From: JANYHF01 sp031393505
GTDB taxonomy: Bacteria > Pseudomonadota > Alphaproteobacteria > Rhizobiales > Hyphomicrobiaceae
Direction: 5' to 3'
DNA length: 25,739 bases
Assembly (NCBI GenBank): GCA_031393505.1
Contig: JANMVX010000313.1
Span: 1 to 25,739 of the forward strand
The notes below the pieces were generated by a model. It ran no database searches. It had not been told where the DNA came from and was given only the letters and a program-made list of their open reading frames with translations. Made by a program: the position numbers and the translations under genes. Position 1 is the stretch's first letter. The number at the start of each line of letters is the position of its first letter. Below, piece after piece: positions 8,025-14,871 of the stretch.

Positions 8025-8175
8025 TGCGACGAAATGGAGAGTGTAGGGAGTGAGAGTAGAAAGAATGACGTCGACCCCGTGAATTCGTCCGGTCCGCCGT
8101 GGTGCCCCCGGCGGGGGCTGGGGGGCTGACTACCGAAGACACTCGGCGAACCGGACAACGAGGCAACGATCATCA
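7998..8175 (-). ncRNA. Candidate structured RNA, copy B
   Basis: No convincing protein gene covers this stretch. On the minus strand a long stem of 15 consecutive pairs, two of them G-U, forms between 8144-8158 and 8085-8099. It encloses a C-rich segment (the complement of CTGGGGGGCTGA at 8118-8129) and a small internal hairpin (GCCCCC 8104-8109 with GGGGGC 8113-8118). About 60 nt beyond the stem lies the hairpin at 7998-8024. The arrangement, and short sequences such as CAACGATC at 8164-8171, recur in copy A. The 5' end is not defined. It could instead be a non-transcribed repeat. No known Rfam family was recognised with certainty. Confidence 0.4.
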
Positions 8176-8283
8176 TTCTAAGCGGCATTGGGGCGCGGCG
8201 AGGGAGGAATAATGGCCTGATTTGGAATTGTGGGTTGCGCGCAATTTGTCCACAGGCCGGCTCCACAGGGACGCCCCAAAAGC

Positions 8284-8311
8284 AAAAAATGCCAGACTTG
8301 CGTCCGGCATT
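8284..8311 (-). terminator. Rho-independent terminator of RNA-A
   Basis: On the minus strand, AATGCCGGAC (8311 to 8302), a GCAA tetraloop and GTCTGGCATT (8297 to 8288) form a 10-bp stem with one G-U pair, followed directly by a T-run (six A on the plus strand at 8284-8289, shared in part with the stem). This is a textbook terminator, and it has no protein gene upstream on that strand. Confidence 0.75.
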
Positions 8312-8533
8312 CTGGAAGAGCCGATTTTTCGGTTTCCTGCTGGCCTCACTTTTCCTTGGGGAAGGAAAAGGAGGCCCGACTCGCCGGAGAGAAGACTCGG
8401 GGGGGACTGGGGGGCTGAGATACCAAGCCTTGCAAGCGAGCCGGGCCAGGGCCAACGATCCTACGAATGCGATGGTGAACCGGGGGAGGTTCCAAACACT
8501 CGCGGGACCGAAGACATTGGTTCCGTGATCTAT
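8284..8533 (-). ncRNA. Candidate structured RNA, copy A
   Basis: This stretch is bounded on the minus strand by a promoter-like pair (8540-8568) and a strong terminator (8284-8311), with no convincing protein frame. A stem of 12-13 pairs (one or two G-U) joins 8435-8447 with 8373-8385 and encloses a C-rich loop with the complement of CTGGGGGGCTGA (8407-8418), identical to copy B. A second hairpin at 8342-8376 has 15 pairs with one bulged base and a 4-nt loop; it shares bases with the 3' arm of the first stem, so the two could be alternative folds. The candidate RNA would be about 250 nt. It may be a trans-acting small RNA with a C-rich, Shine-Dalgarno-complementary loop; that is inference. 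Confidence 0.45.
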
Positions 8534-8539
8534 GTTTCA

Positions 8540-8568
8540 CGTATATTACAGTCCCAAACCAATTGCAA
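8540..8568 (-). promoter_or_regulatory. Possible promoter for RNA-A
   Basis: On the minus strand, TTGCAA (8568 to 8563) lies 17 nt before TATACG (8545 to 8540), an acceptable but not strong sigma-70-type pair. It would start transcription near 8533, in the right direction to reach the terminator at 8284-8311. Confidence 0.35.
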
Positions 8569-8582
8569 GAGATATTGCAATT
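8561..8582. promoter_or_regulatory. Inverted-repeat operator candidate
   Basis: AATTGCAA (8561-8568), six bases, then TTGCAATT (8575-8582) form a perfect dyad. Each half contains the self-palindrome TTGCAA, so the two TTGCAA sites are 12 bp apart. The dyad overlaps the -35 region proposed for RNA-A and sits 54 bp upstream of the DUF2794 gene, so a bound protein could control both directions. It is AT-rich against a GC-rich background. Confidence 0.4.
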
Positions 8583-8635
8583 TTCTTGCTCTGTGACAAA
8601 GTTACAATGGTCGAGTCGCCGGAGGGAGGGCAGTC

Positions 8636-9037
8636 TTGAGTGACACTGAACCGATAAAATTCCAACCGCGTCAAGGACTTAAAGCGTCTATCGGTGCGCC
8701 GCAGAGTGTCTCGGGAATTATGGTCGTTCCGACCACAACGCTGGTCCGATTCGACCGCGCAGAGCTAAATACCATCCTCCGGCTCTACGGCCGCATGGTG
8801 GCCAGCGGCGAATGGCGCGACTACGCTATCGATCTTTTGCGCGACCGGGCGGTGTTCTCGATTTTTCGCCGCGCCAGCGAAGTGCCGATCTACCGGGTCG
8901 AAAAGGACCCGCGACTGGCTCGCAAACAGGGCCCCTATTCGGTGGTGGCAGCGACCGGATTGATCCTCAAGCGCGGTCATGAGTTGGATCGGGTATTGCG
9001 CGTGCTCGACAAGGGATTTTACGTGGTCGGCGACTGA
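8636..9037 (+). CDS. DUF2794 domain protein
   Basis: A 133-residue cytosolic protein matching the alphaproteobacterial DUF2794 family (PF10984) by overall pattern: Phe-Asp-Arg-Ala-Glu-Leu-Asn-x-Ile-Leu-x-Leu-Tyr-Gly-Arg-Met-Val near residues 40-56, then Glu-Trp-Arg-Asp-Tyr-Ala-Ile-Asp, Ala-Val-Phe-Ser-Ile-Phe-Arg-Arg and Tyr-Arg-Val-Glu-Lys-Asp-Pro. The start is TTG 8636, preceded by GGAGGGAGGG with a 5-nt spacer, a very strong ribosome-binding site. No biochemical function is established for this family. It is divergent from candidate RNA-A and convergent with pyrD. Confidence 0.88.
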   Translation: MSDTEPIKFQPRQGLKASIGAPQSVSGIMVVPTTTLVRFDRAELNTILRLYGRMVASGEWRDYAIDLLRDRAVFSIFRRASEVPIYRVEKDPRLARKQGPYSVVAATGLILKRGHELDRVLRVLDKGFYVVGD

Positions 9038-9101
9038 TGTTTTGAATTCCATGTGAAGTGTCGGGTGTAGCGGGCAATAGGCCCCTTGGCCGTATCGCAC
9101 C

Positions 9102-10190
9102 CTACGATGCCTCAGTTGCCCAGCGCTCCGCGTCCAGTCCGCGCAACTGTGCGATGGACGTCAGTCCGCGCTGTTTCAGCTCGGTCGCGAGATGCCGATT
9201 GATGCGCTGCACCAAGCCCGGCCCTTCGTAGATCAGCGCCGAATAGAGCTGCAGCAGGCTCGCCCCTGCAGCGATCTTGGCTAGCGCCGTTGTTCCTGAA
9301 TCGATGCCGCCGATGCCGATCAGGGGTACGCGGCCTTGTGTCAACAGATACACGCGAGCCAGCATCTGCGTCGAGCGGGCAAACAGCGGCCGGCCCGACA
9401 GGCCGCCGCTTTCGCCAGCGGAGCGTTGGTCGACCAGACCGTCGCGGGCGACAGTTGTGTTGGAAATCGCGATACCATCGACCTTCGCGGCCAGCAGCCG
9501 TGCAACAATCTCGCCCAGGTCGTCCGCGGCGATGTCAGGCGCCAGTTTGACGATCAATGGCGGTTTGCGCTCGCTGTCCGTCGCCAATCTCGCGCGCGCA
9601 GACATGAGCTGTTCAAGCAGCGCAGACAATGCGTCCGGCAGCTGCAGATCGCGTAGCCCTGGCGTGTTCGGCGACGAGACGTTGATCGTGACAAAGCTGG
9701 CAAACGGGCCAAGCTGCGTTAAGCCGGAAACGAAGTCCCGCGTCTTGTCGGGGCTGGCCTTGTTGGCCCCCAGATTGACACTGACGATGCCTGTGCCCGC
9801 GCGTGCCGCCAAGCGCCGCGCTACCAGCTCATGGCCGGCGCTGTTGAACCCCATGCGGTTGATGATCGCTCTGTCTTGAGGCAACCGGAACAACCGCGGC
9901 CGTGGGTTGCCCGCTTGGCGCAGCGGCGTCACCGAGCCGATCTCGACATGGCCGAAACCCAGCCCGAGCATGGCATCGGGCACGCGCGCATCCTTGTCGA
10001 AGCCGGCGGCCAGTCCCAGCGGGTTGGGGAAATCGAGGCCGAAGGCCTGCACCAAGAGTGATGCGTCGAACGCCGGGTTGACGCGCCGCGCCAGCCCAAG
10101 CTCCAAAGCCCGCAAGGCCAGTTCGTGCGCTCGCTCCGGGTCGATCGCAAACAGGCCGGGACGCGCCAGCGCATACAACGGATCAATCAC
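9102..10190 (-). CDS. pyrD: Dihydroorotate dehydrogenase (quinone), class 2
   Basis: A 362-residue FMN enzyme that oxidises dihydroorotate to orotate in pyrimidine synthesis and passes electrons to membrane quinone. The N-terminal helices before the barrel (about residues 1-45) are the class 2 membrane-association region. FMN and substrate motifs follow in order: Ala-Ala-Gly-Phe-Asp-Lys (61-66), Gly-Ser-Val-Thr-Pro (85-89), Asn-Arg-Met-Gly-Phe-Asn (111-116), Val-Asn-Leu-Gly-Ala-Asn-Lys (138-144) and Asn-Val-Ser-Ser-Pro-Asn-Thr-Pro-Gly (170-178). The last holds the catalytic serine that marks class 2 enzymes. Later Ile-Gly-Ile-Gly-Gly-Ile binds FMN phosphate. The GTG start overlaps the stop of the DUF952 gene by four bases (GTGA), indicating translational coupling. 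Confidence 0.96.
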   Translation of the reverse strand: MIDPLYALARPGLFAIDPERAHELALRALELGLARRVNPAFDASLLVQAFGLDFPNPLGLAAGFDKDARVPDAMLGLGFGHVEIGSVTPLRQAGNPRPRLFRLPQDRAIINRMGFNSAGHELVARRLAARAGTGIVSVNLGANKASPDKTRDFVSGLTQLGPFASFVTINVSSPNTPGLRDLQLPDALSALLEQLMSARARLATDSERKPPLIVKLAPDIAADDLGEIVARLLAAKVDGIAISNTTVARDGLVDQRSAGESGGLSGRPLFARSTQMLARVYLLTQGRVPLIGIGGIDSGTTALAKIAAGASLLQLYSALIYEGPGLVQRINRHLATELKQRGLTSIAQLRGLDAERWATEAS

Positions 10191-10570
10191 CGTGCGTCTC
10201 CTGGCCCAGCCAGATCCGGCAAGACATGCGAGCCGTCCGGACGCATCCTGAGTGGCTCCTGCCAGGCCACAGCCGAAATCGGCAGCGGACCATGAAGATG
10301 CGGAAACAGCGCGCCACCTCGCGACGGTTCAAAGCGCAAGGCGGCTCCAAGCGGTGCGGTCAGCACGGCCAGCAGCACCAGGTCGCTGCAGCCCGAAAAA
10401 TACTTGGTCAAAGTGCCTTGCACCTGCTCCGCAGTGGAAAAGTGGATGAATCCATCACGCTGATCATCCGTAGACCCAGTATAGCTGCCCGCGCCTTGGG
10501 CCAACAGCCAAGCATCGGCATCGCAGATCTTGAAGATGAACCCATCGCGTGCTGGTGTTTGGCTTGGCAA
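10187..10570 (-). CDS. DUF952 domain protein
   Basis: A 127-residue soluble protein of the DUF952 family (PF06108). The family pattern is visible: Ile-Phe-Lys-Ile-Cys near residue 12, Gly-Ser-x-x-Asp-x-x-Asp-Gly-Phe-Ile-His-Phe-Ser near 32-45, then Leu-x-x-Tyr-Phe and a late Phe-Pro-His-Leu-His-Gly-Pro-Leu-Pro near 89-97. The fold has been compared with ADP-ribosyl-transfer-related domains, but no function is proven. The frame starts with TTG 10570, with no obvious Shine-Dalgarno, and no other good start lies before the conserved region. It precedes pyrD with a 4-nt overlap, and the pair is probably one transcript. Confidence 0.82.
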   Translation of the reverse strand: MPSQTPARDGFIFKICDADAWLLAQGAGSYTGSTDDQRDGFIHFSTAEQVQGTLTKYFSGCSDLVLLAVLTAPLGAALRFEPSRGGALFPHLHGPLPISAVAWQEPLRMRPDGSHVLPDLAGPGDAR

Positions 10571-10703
10571 GGCTTTGACTCACGACTGCGGCAATCGCCT
10601 GTTGTCAGGTATGCAGATTTTGCAACTTGTCGTGGCTTCCCAAACAGGAAATAATTCCATAGAGATAATGGGTAGGCTTCGTCAAACACCTGAGCGGCAC
10701 CCC

Positions 10704-12500
10704 ATGCCGAAAAGTGTGGACCGCGCCGACACGATTGCACGTTCCCAGGACAATTTCCTCATGGCATTGGCATTCAAGGCCGAGGCGCTCAGCCTCGGCA
10801 GCCTGCTGTCTGGCGATCGGCGCTTCGCCATCCCCGTATTCCAGCGTGGCTATTCGTGGACCTCGCGCGAGGTCGGTCAATTGACGTCCGATCTTTGGCA
10901 AAGCCTACGCGAGTCGCAGCTTGCTGCTGGCGCTCGTGGTGAGCTGCTGCTCGGCAGCATTGTCGTGTTCGATGGCAGTAGTCGTGTCGCAGGCAAGTCT
11001 GCCGCGGCGGTGGACCAATCGCCTGCCGCCTGGGTGATCGATGGCAAACAGCGGTTGACAACGTTGACAATCCTATTGGCGGCCTTACGCGATGTGCTCG
11101 GAGACGACGCGGCTTGGATCAGCGATCTCATCTGGTGCAGCGGCGCGGCGGACCATGCCGATAGGTGGGTGCCGAGACTGCAGCTCGATCTCGAAGAGGA
11201 TGCCTATTTCGGCGTCCAGGCGCGCCGCCCGGGTGCCAGCCTAGATCCTCTAGAGCCCGACGGCGAAAACAAGGGACGCCGCGGTATTCGCGAATGCCAG
11301 CAAGCGATTGTCGACGACTTTGAAGGGCGCAGTCAGCAAGATCTGCTGGCGCTTGCCCACCACCTGCGCAACCAGGTGGCGCTGGTGCTGATCTCGGCCC
11401 CGGACATCGAAACCGGCTTTCGCATCTTTGTCACCACCAATCACCGTGGCAAGCCGCTGTCGGCGACCGACATTTTGAAGGCCGAGCTGATGGCTGACGT
11501 GCCCGACGACAAGCGCGAACAGCGACTGGAACAATGGCGCGTTGCCGAGCGCATGTTGGGCGGCGATTTCGAAGATTTGCCGGGCTATTTGCGCACGGTC
11601 CACGGCAGGGCCAATGGCTCGAACATTCGCGACGTGCTGGAATTGAGCCAACGCAAGGGTGGCGCCTCGACATTTCTCGATACTTTGCTGTTTCCGCTCG
11701 CCGATCAGCTGCTGCCGATCTTGAATGCTTCGCATGCCGGCTCGCCGCAATCGGCCCGCATCAATCGCTCGCTTGGCTTTCTCAACTGGCTGCGCGCGCG
11801 TGATTGGGTGCCGCCGGCTTTGGCCTTTGTCGACCGCTTTCCCGGACGCAACGAGGACTTCGCGGCCTTCCTGGAGGCACTGGATCGGCTTGCCTACGGG
11901 ATGCAGATCATGGGCTTTGGCGCCGACCGTCGCGTCACCCGTTATCGAGCCGTGATCGAGGCCATGAACTCCGGCATGTCCGAAGACGGTTTAACGCTCC
12001 AATTGGCGCTCAGCGACGAGGAGCAATGGAATGTGCTGCTCAATGCCAGCAGCAACCTTTATCAGCGCAGCCAATCGACATGCAAAATTCTGCTCAAGCG
12101 CCTCAGCGCCAGCTATCCGGGTGACGCGCCGATGACCTCGCTGACCGATGTTTCGGTCGAGCATGTGCTGCCTCGTAATCTAGCGGCCGACAGTCCCTGG
12201 AGGCTGCAAATCCCCAATGCCGAGGAGCGCGAGGCCTGCTCAAAGCTGCTCGGCAATCTCGTGCTGGTCACCAAGCAGCAGAACAAGGAGGCGCGCAATC
12301 ACGCCTTTGAGGTCAAGCAGGGGGTGTTCTTTGCCGATGGCAACACATCGCCGCATGCGATCACCAACCAGATCATGCGGCAGCGCCATTGGCGGGCCGA
12401 AGAAATACGCGCACGCGATGCCGATCTGCTGCGCCGGATGGCTGAGATCTGGCAGCTGAAGGGGCGAGCCGGCGGCCGGCGCGGCAAGCCAGCGCGCTGA
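10704..12500 (+). CDS. DUF262/DUF1524 GmrSD-like restriction nuclease
   Basis: A protein of about 598 residues joining an N-terminal DUF262 domain and a C-terminal DUF1524 HNH-type nuclease domain, the fused layout of GmrSD-type IV modification-dependent restriction enzymes. Near the start, Ile-Pro-Val-Phe-Gln-Arg-Gly-Tyr-Ser-Trp (about 43-52) and Val-Ile-Asp-Gly-Lys-Gln-Arg-Leu-Thr-Thr-Leu-Thr (about 111-122) are the DUF262 NTP-handling motifs. Phe-Val-Thr-Thr-Asn-x-Arg-Gly-Lys-Pro-Leu near 235 is also typical. At about 484-489 Ser-Val-Glu-His-Val-Leu-Pro gives the nuclease histidine, followed by Leu-Gly-Asn-Leu-Val-Leu-Val and Gln-Asn-Lys. Expected role: cutting modified, for example phage, DNA. 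The frame is open from 10530, overlapping the opposite DUF952 gene; starts at 10668, 10704 and 10761 are all possible. It stands alone with no methyltransferase beside it, as expected for type IV. Confidence 0.87.
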   Translation: MPKSVDRADTIARSQDNFLMALAFKAEALSLGSLLSGDRRFAIPVFQRGYSWTSREVGQLTSDLWQSLRESQLAAGARGELLLGSIVVFDGSSRVAGKSAAAVDQSPAAWVIDGKQRLTTLTILLAALRDVLGDDAAWISDLIWCSGAADHADRWVPRLQLDLEEDAYFGVQARRPGASLDPLEPDGENKGRRGIRECQQAIVDDFEGRSQQDLLALAHHLRNQVALVLISAPDIETGFRIFVTTNHRGKPLSATDILKAELMADVPDDKREQRLEQWRVAERMLGGDFEDLPGYLRTVHGRANGSNIRDVLELSQRKGGASTFLDTLLFPLADQLLPILNASHAGSPQSARINRSLGFLNWLRARDWVPPALAFVDRFPGRNEDFAAFLEALDRLAYGMQIMGFGADRRVTRYRAVIEAMNSGMSEDGLTLQLALSDEEQWNVLLNASSNLYQRSQSTCKILLKRLSASYPGDAPMTSLTDVSVEHVLPRNLAADSPWRLQIPNAEEREACSKLLGNLVLVTKQQNKEARNHAFEVKQGVFFADGNTSPHAITNQIMRQRHWRAEEIRARDADLLRRMAEIWQLKGRAGGRRGKPAR

Positions 12501-12627
12501 CCGGACGGAAATATGCAGCATCGTCGCAAGCGACCCGCGCCAGCGTCGCAACCAGCCGCGCCTTGACACCACCGCCAGCGCTAAGGCATAGCCCGCAGCG
12601 TATGACTGCGCGCCCGGGAGCTGACAC

Positions 12628-13332
12628 ATGGCCGATGACGAAATCGTTCTCGACAATCTGAGCGACGCCGACCTCGTCAAGCAGATGCACGACGATCTCT
12701 ATGACGGCCTGAAGTCGGAGATCGAGGATGGCGTGCACATTCTGCTCAAGCGCGAATGGACCCCTTATGAGGTTCTGACCAAGGCGCTGGTCGAGGGCAT
12801 GCGCATCGTCGGCGAGGATTTCCGCGACGGCATTCTGTTCGTTCCCGAGGTGCTGCTGAGCGCCAACGCCATGAAGGCGGGCATGTTCATTCTGCGCCCG
12901 CTGTTGATCGCCACCGGCGCGCCAAAACAGGGCAAGATGGTGGTCGGCACCGTCAAGGGCGACATCCACGACATTGGCAAGAACCTGGTCGGCATGATGA
13001 TGGAAGGCGCCGGCTTCGAAGTCATCGACCTCGGCATCAACAATCCGGTCGAAAAGTACCTGGCCGCCATCGAAGAGCACAAGCCGGACATCCTCGGCAT
13101 GTCGGCGCTGCTGACCACCACCATGCCGTATATGAAGGTGGTGGTGGACACGCTGAAAGCCAAGGGCATCCGCGACCAGCTGATCGTGATGGTCGGTGGC
13201 GCACCCTTGAATGAGGAATTCGGCAAGGCGGTTGGGGCCGACGCTTATTGCCGCGATGCCGCTGTTGCTGTGGAAACGGCCAAGGAGCTGATCAAGCGTA
13301 AGCACAATGTGCTGGGCGCGCGCTCGGCTTAG
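12628..13332 (+). CDS. Corrinoid (B12-binding) methyl-carrier protein
   Basis: A 234-residue protein of the MtbC/MtaC/MetH-cap type. The N-terminal helical cap (about 10-95) is a B12-binding-2 domain. A flavodoxin-like cobalamin domain follows, with Gly-Asp-Ile-His-Asp-Ile-Gly-Lys-Asn at about 111-119; His114 is the lower axial cobalt ligand of the D-x-H-x-x-G motif. Later Ser-Ala-Leu (the S-x-L site) and Val-Gly-Gly-Ala-Pro (the G-G site) hold the nucleotide tail. Such proteins carry a methyl group from a methylated amine, betaine or methoxy donor to a second methyltransferase, often ending on tetrahydrofolate. No MttB-like or MtaA-like partner is present on either side, so the substrate is open. 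ATG 12628 lies close to a GGGAG. Confidence 0.9.
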   Translation: MADDEIVLDNLSDADLVKQMHDDLYDGLKSEIEDGVHILLKREWTPYEVLTKALVEGMRIVGEDFRDGILFVPEVLLSANAMKAGMFILRPLLIATGAPKQGKMVVGTVKGDIHDIGKNLVGMMMEGAGFEVIDLGINNPVEKYLAAIEEHKPDILGMSALLTTTMPYMKVVVDTLKAKGIRDQLIVMVGGAPLNEEFGKAVGADAYCRDAAVAVETAKELIKRKHNVLGARSA

Positions 13333-13466
13333 GCGTGCCAATCAAACGTTCGGCACCCACCAACGCCGTGGCGCGACTTGACCCGGCCATTCAACGGCAA
13401 CGCTGCATCGGATCGATAGCCATCCCGAAGCCGCTCATGATCAGCTGCTTGCCTTGGAAATGAGCT

Positions 13467-13496
13467 GTCAGGCGGGAGCATAGCTGGCCGCCTGAC
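13467..13496. terminator. Hairpin between convergent genes
   Basis: GTCAGGCGG (13467-13475) and CCGCCTGAC (13488-13496) form a perfect 9-bp stem with a 12-nt loop. It lies between the converging corrinoid-protein and Gfo/Idh/MocA genes, the right place for a bidirectional terminator, but no T-run follows on either strand. I see nothing else in 13333-13516. Confidence 0.4.
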
Positions 13497-13516
13497 GCGC
13501 AGCCCGTTGCTTGCGC

Positions 13517-14686
13517 CTACGCTTGCACCCAAACGCCGCCAGCGGCCGACGATTTCACGCAAGCCTCGACAAACGCCACGCCCTTGGCGCCATCGGAAAC
13601 GCCAGGGAACAGCACGTCAGGGTCGACAATCTTGCCGTCGCGCCGGGCACGGATGGCTCGTGCCACTTCGGTGTAGATGTTGGCAAAGCCTTCCAGGTAT
13701 CCTTCCGGGTGCCCTGGCGGCACGCGCGTGACACGGCCGGCGGCTGCGCCGGCGCCTGAGCCGCCGCGGGTGATGAGTTTGCGCGGTTCACCATAAGCCG
13801 TAAACCACAGATAGTTCGGGTCGGCTTGCGTCCATTCCAGGCCGGCTTTGGTTCCGTACACTCTCAGTTTCAGGCCGTTCTCGTTGCCTGGCGCGACCTG
13901 GCTGGCCCAGATCGCACCCTTGGCGCCGCCCCTGAAGCGCAACATGACTTGCGCGTTGTCGTCGAGTTTGCGGCCCGGAACGAACGAGGTGAGTTCGGCT
14001 AGCAGCGTGTCCAGCTCCAGGCCGGAAACGAAGGTGCACAGCTGATACGTATGCGTTCCGATATCGCCGACGCAACCGCCGGCGCCCGAGCGGGCCGGAT
14101 CGGTGCGCCATTCGGCCTGCTTCTGACCGGTGCCTTCCAATGGGGTGGTCAGCCAGTCCTGTGGGTACTCGCCCTGCACCAGGCGCAAGTCACCCAACTC
14201 GCCCTTGGCGATCATTTCGCGCGCCTGGCGCACCATCGGGTAGCCAGAGTAGTTGTAGGTGACGGCGAAGATCAGGCCCTTGGTCTGCACCAGCTCCTGT
14301 AGCGCGGCGGCCTCAGCGCTGGAATTCACCAGCGGCTTATCGCAGATGACGTTGATACCGGCTTGCAGGAAGCACTTGGCGACCGGGAAATGCATGTGGT
14401 TCGGCGTGACGATGGACACGGCCTCGATGCCGTCGGGGCGCTTGCACTCGGCCGCCGCCATGGATTGATAGTCTTTGTAAATGCGATCGGCGGCGAGCCC
14501 GAGCTCCTGCCCGGAGGCCAATGCCTTTTCCGGCGTCGAGGCCAGCGCCCCGGCCACGAACTCATACTGATCGTCCATGCGCGCGGCGAGCCGGTGCACC
14601 GCGCCGATGAACGCGCCCTGGCCGCCGCCGACCATGCCGAGGCGGATGCGGCGGTTGGCGGCGTCGCTGCGCCCTTCGATGGCCAT
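13517..14686 (-). CDS. Gfo/Idh/MocA family sugar oxidoreductase
   Basis: A 389-residue NAD(P)-dependent dehydrogenase of the glucose-fructose oxidoreductase/inositol dehydrogenase family. The N-terminal Rossmann site is Gly-Met-Val-Gly-Gly-Gly-Gln-Gly (17-24). The catalytic-lysine motif is Cys-Asp-Lys-Pro (115-118; the family usual is Glu-Lys-Pro). The C-terminal domain carries Gly-Asp-Ile-Gly-Thr-His (207-212), with the Asp and His expected in the active site. ATG 14686 has AAGGGAG ten nt upstream. It is last in the minus-strand row xylB-parD-parE-xylA-this gene, separated from xylA by 185 bp that contain a repeat. A role in oxidising a pentose or related sugar is likely from position, but the substrate is not readable. 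Confidence 0.9.
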   Translation of the reverse strand: MAIEGRSDAANRRIRLGMVGGGQGAFIGAVHRLAARMDDQYEFVAGALASTPEKALASGQELGLAADRIYKDYQSMAAAECKRPDGIEAVSIVTPNHMHFPVAKCFLQAGINVICDKPLVNSSAEAAALQELVQTKGLIFAVTYNYSGYPMVRQAREMIAKGELGDLRLVQGEYPQDWLTTPLEGTGQKQAEWRTDPARSGAGGCVGDIGTHTYQLCTFVSGLELDTLLAELTSFVPGRKLDDNAQVMLRFRGGAKGAIWASQVAPGNENGLKLRVYGTKAGLEWTQADPNYLWFTAYGEPRKLITRGGSGAGAAAGRVTRVPPGHPEGYLEGFANIYTEVARAIRARRDGKIVDPDVLFPGVSDGAKGVAFVEACVKSSAAGGVWVQA

Positions 14687-14802
14687 TGTTGGTGTACTCC
14701 CTTAGCAGATTTTGTTGCTCTATCGTTTTTTGCCGACGGGCGGATGAGGGGTATGCTGGTGGTGGGCGCTGCACCTGCGTGCCTCAACCGCGCGTCCAAC
14801 CC

Positions 14803-14846
14803 CTTCATCCGGCGCTACCGCGCCACCTTCTCCCAAAGGGAGAAGG
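14803..14846. repeat. RIME-like palindromic intergenic element
   Basis: CCTTCTCCC (14826-14834), AAA, GGGAGAAGG (14838-14846) is a perfect palindrome. It is preceded by CCTTCATCCGGCG and a small GCG-x-x-x-x-CGC inverted pair. The order resembles the rhizobial intergenic mosaic element RIME, a family of dispersed repeats in Rhizobiales. It lies between xylA and the Gfo/Idh/MocA gene and may act as an mRNA-stabilising or terminating hairpin. Assignment is from memory of the pattern. Confidence 0.55.
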
Positions 14847-14871
14847 ACGTTCCGCGCCGCCGGTGCTCTGT

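Noticed and set aside
8113..8417. G-rich runs on the plus strand (8113-8125, 8399-8414) as G-quadruplexes
   Set aside because: Each site has only two or three long G-runs close together, and the runs fit better as the complement of the C-rich loop of the candidate RNAs.
7970..8540. Minus-strand frames of 161 and 64 codons (7970-8455, 8346-8540) sharing a Ser-Gln-Pro-Pro-Ser-Pro stretch
   Set aside because: The shared peptide is a by-product of the repeated C-rich DNA; the frames run through predicted stems and terminators and lack ribosome-binding sites. A very short conserved peptide cannot be fully excluded.
12373..13341. A 322-codon minus-strand frame over the corrinoid gene
   Set aside because: It has a His/Asp/Val-rich shadow composition, while the plus-strand frame carries the complete cobalamin motifs.
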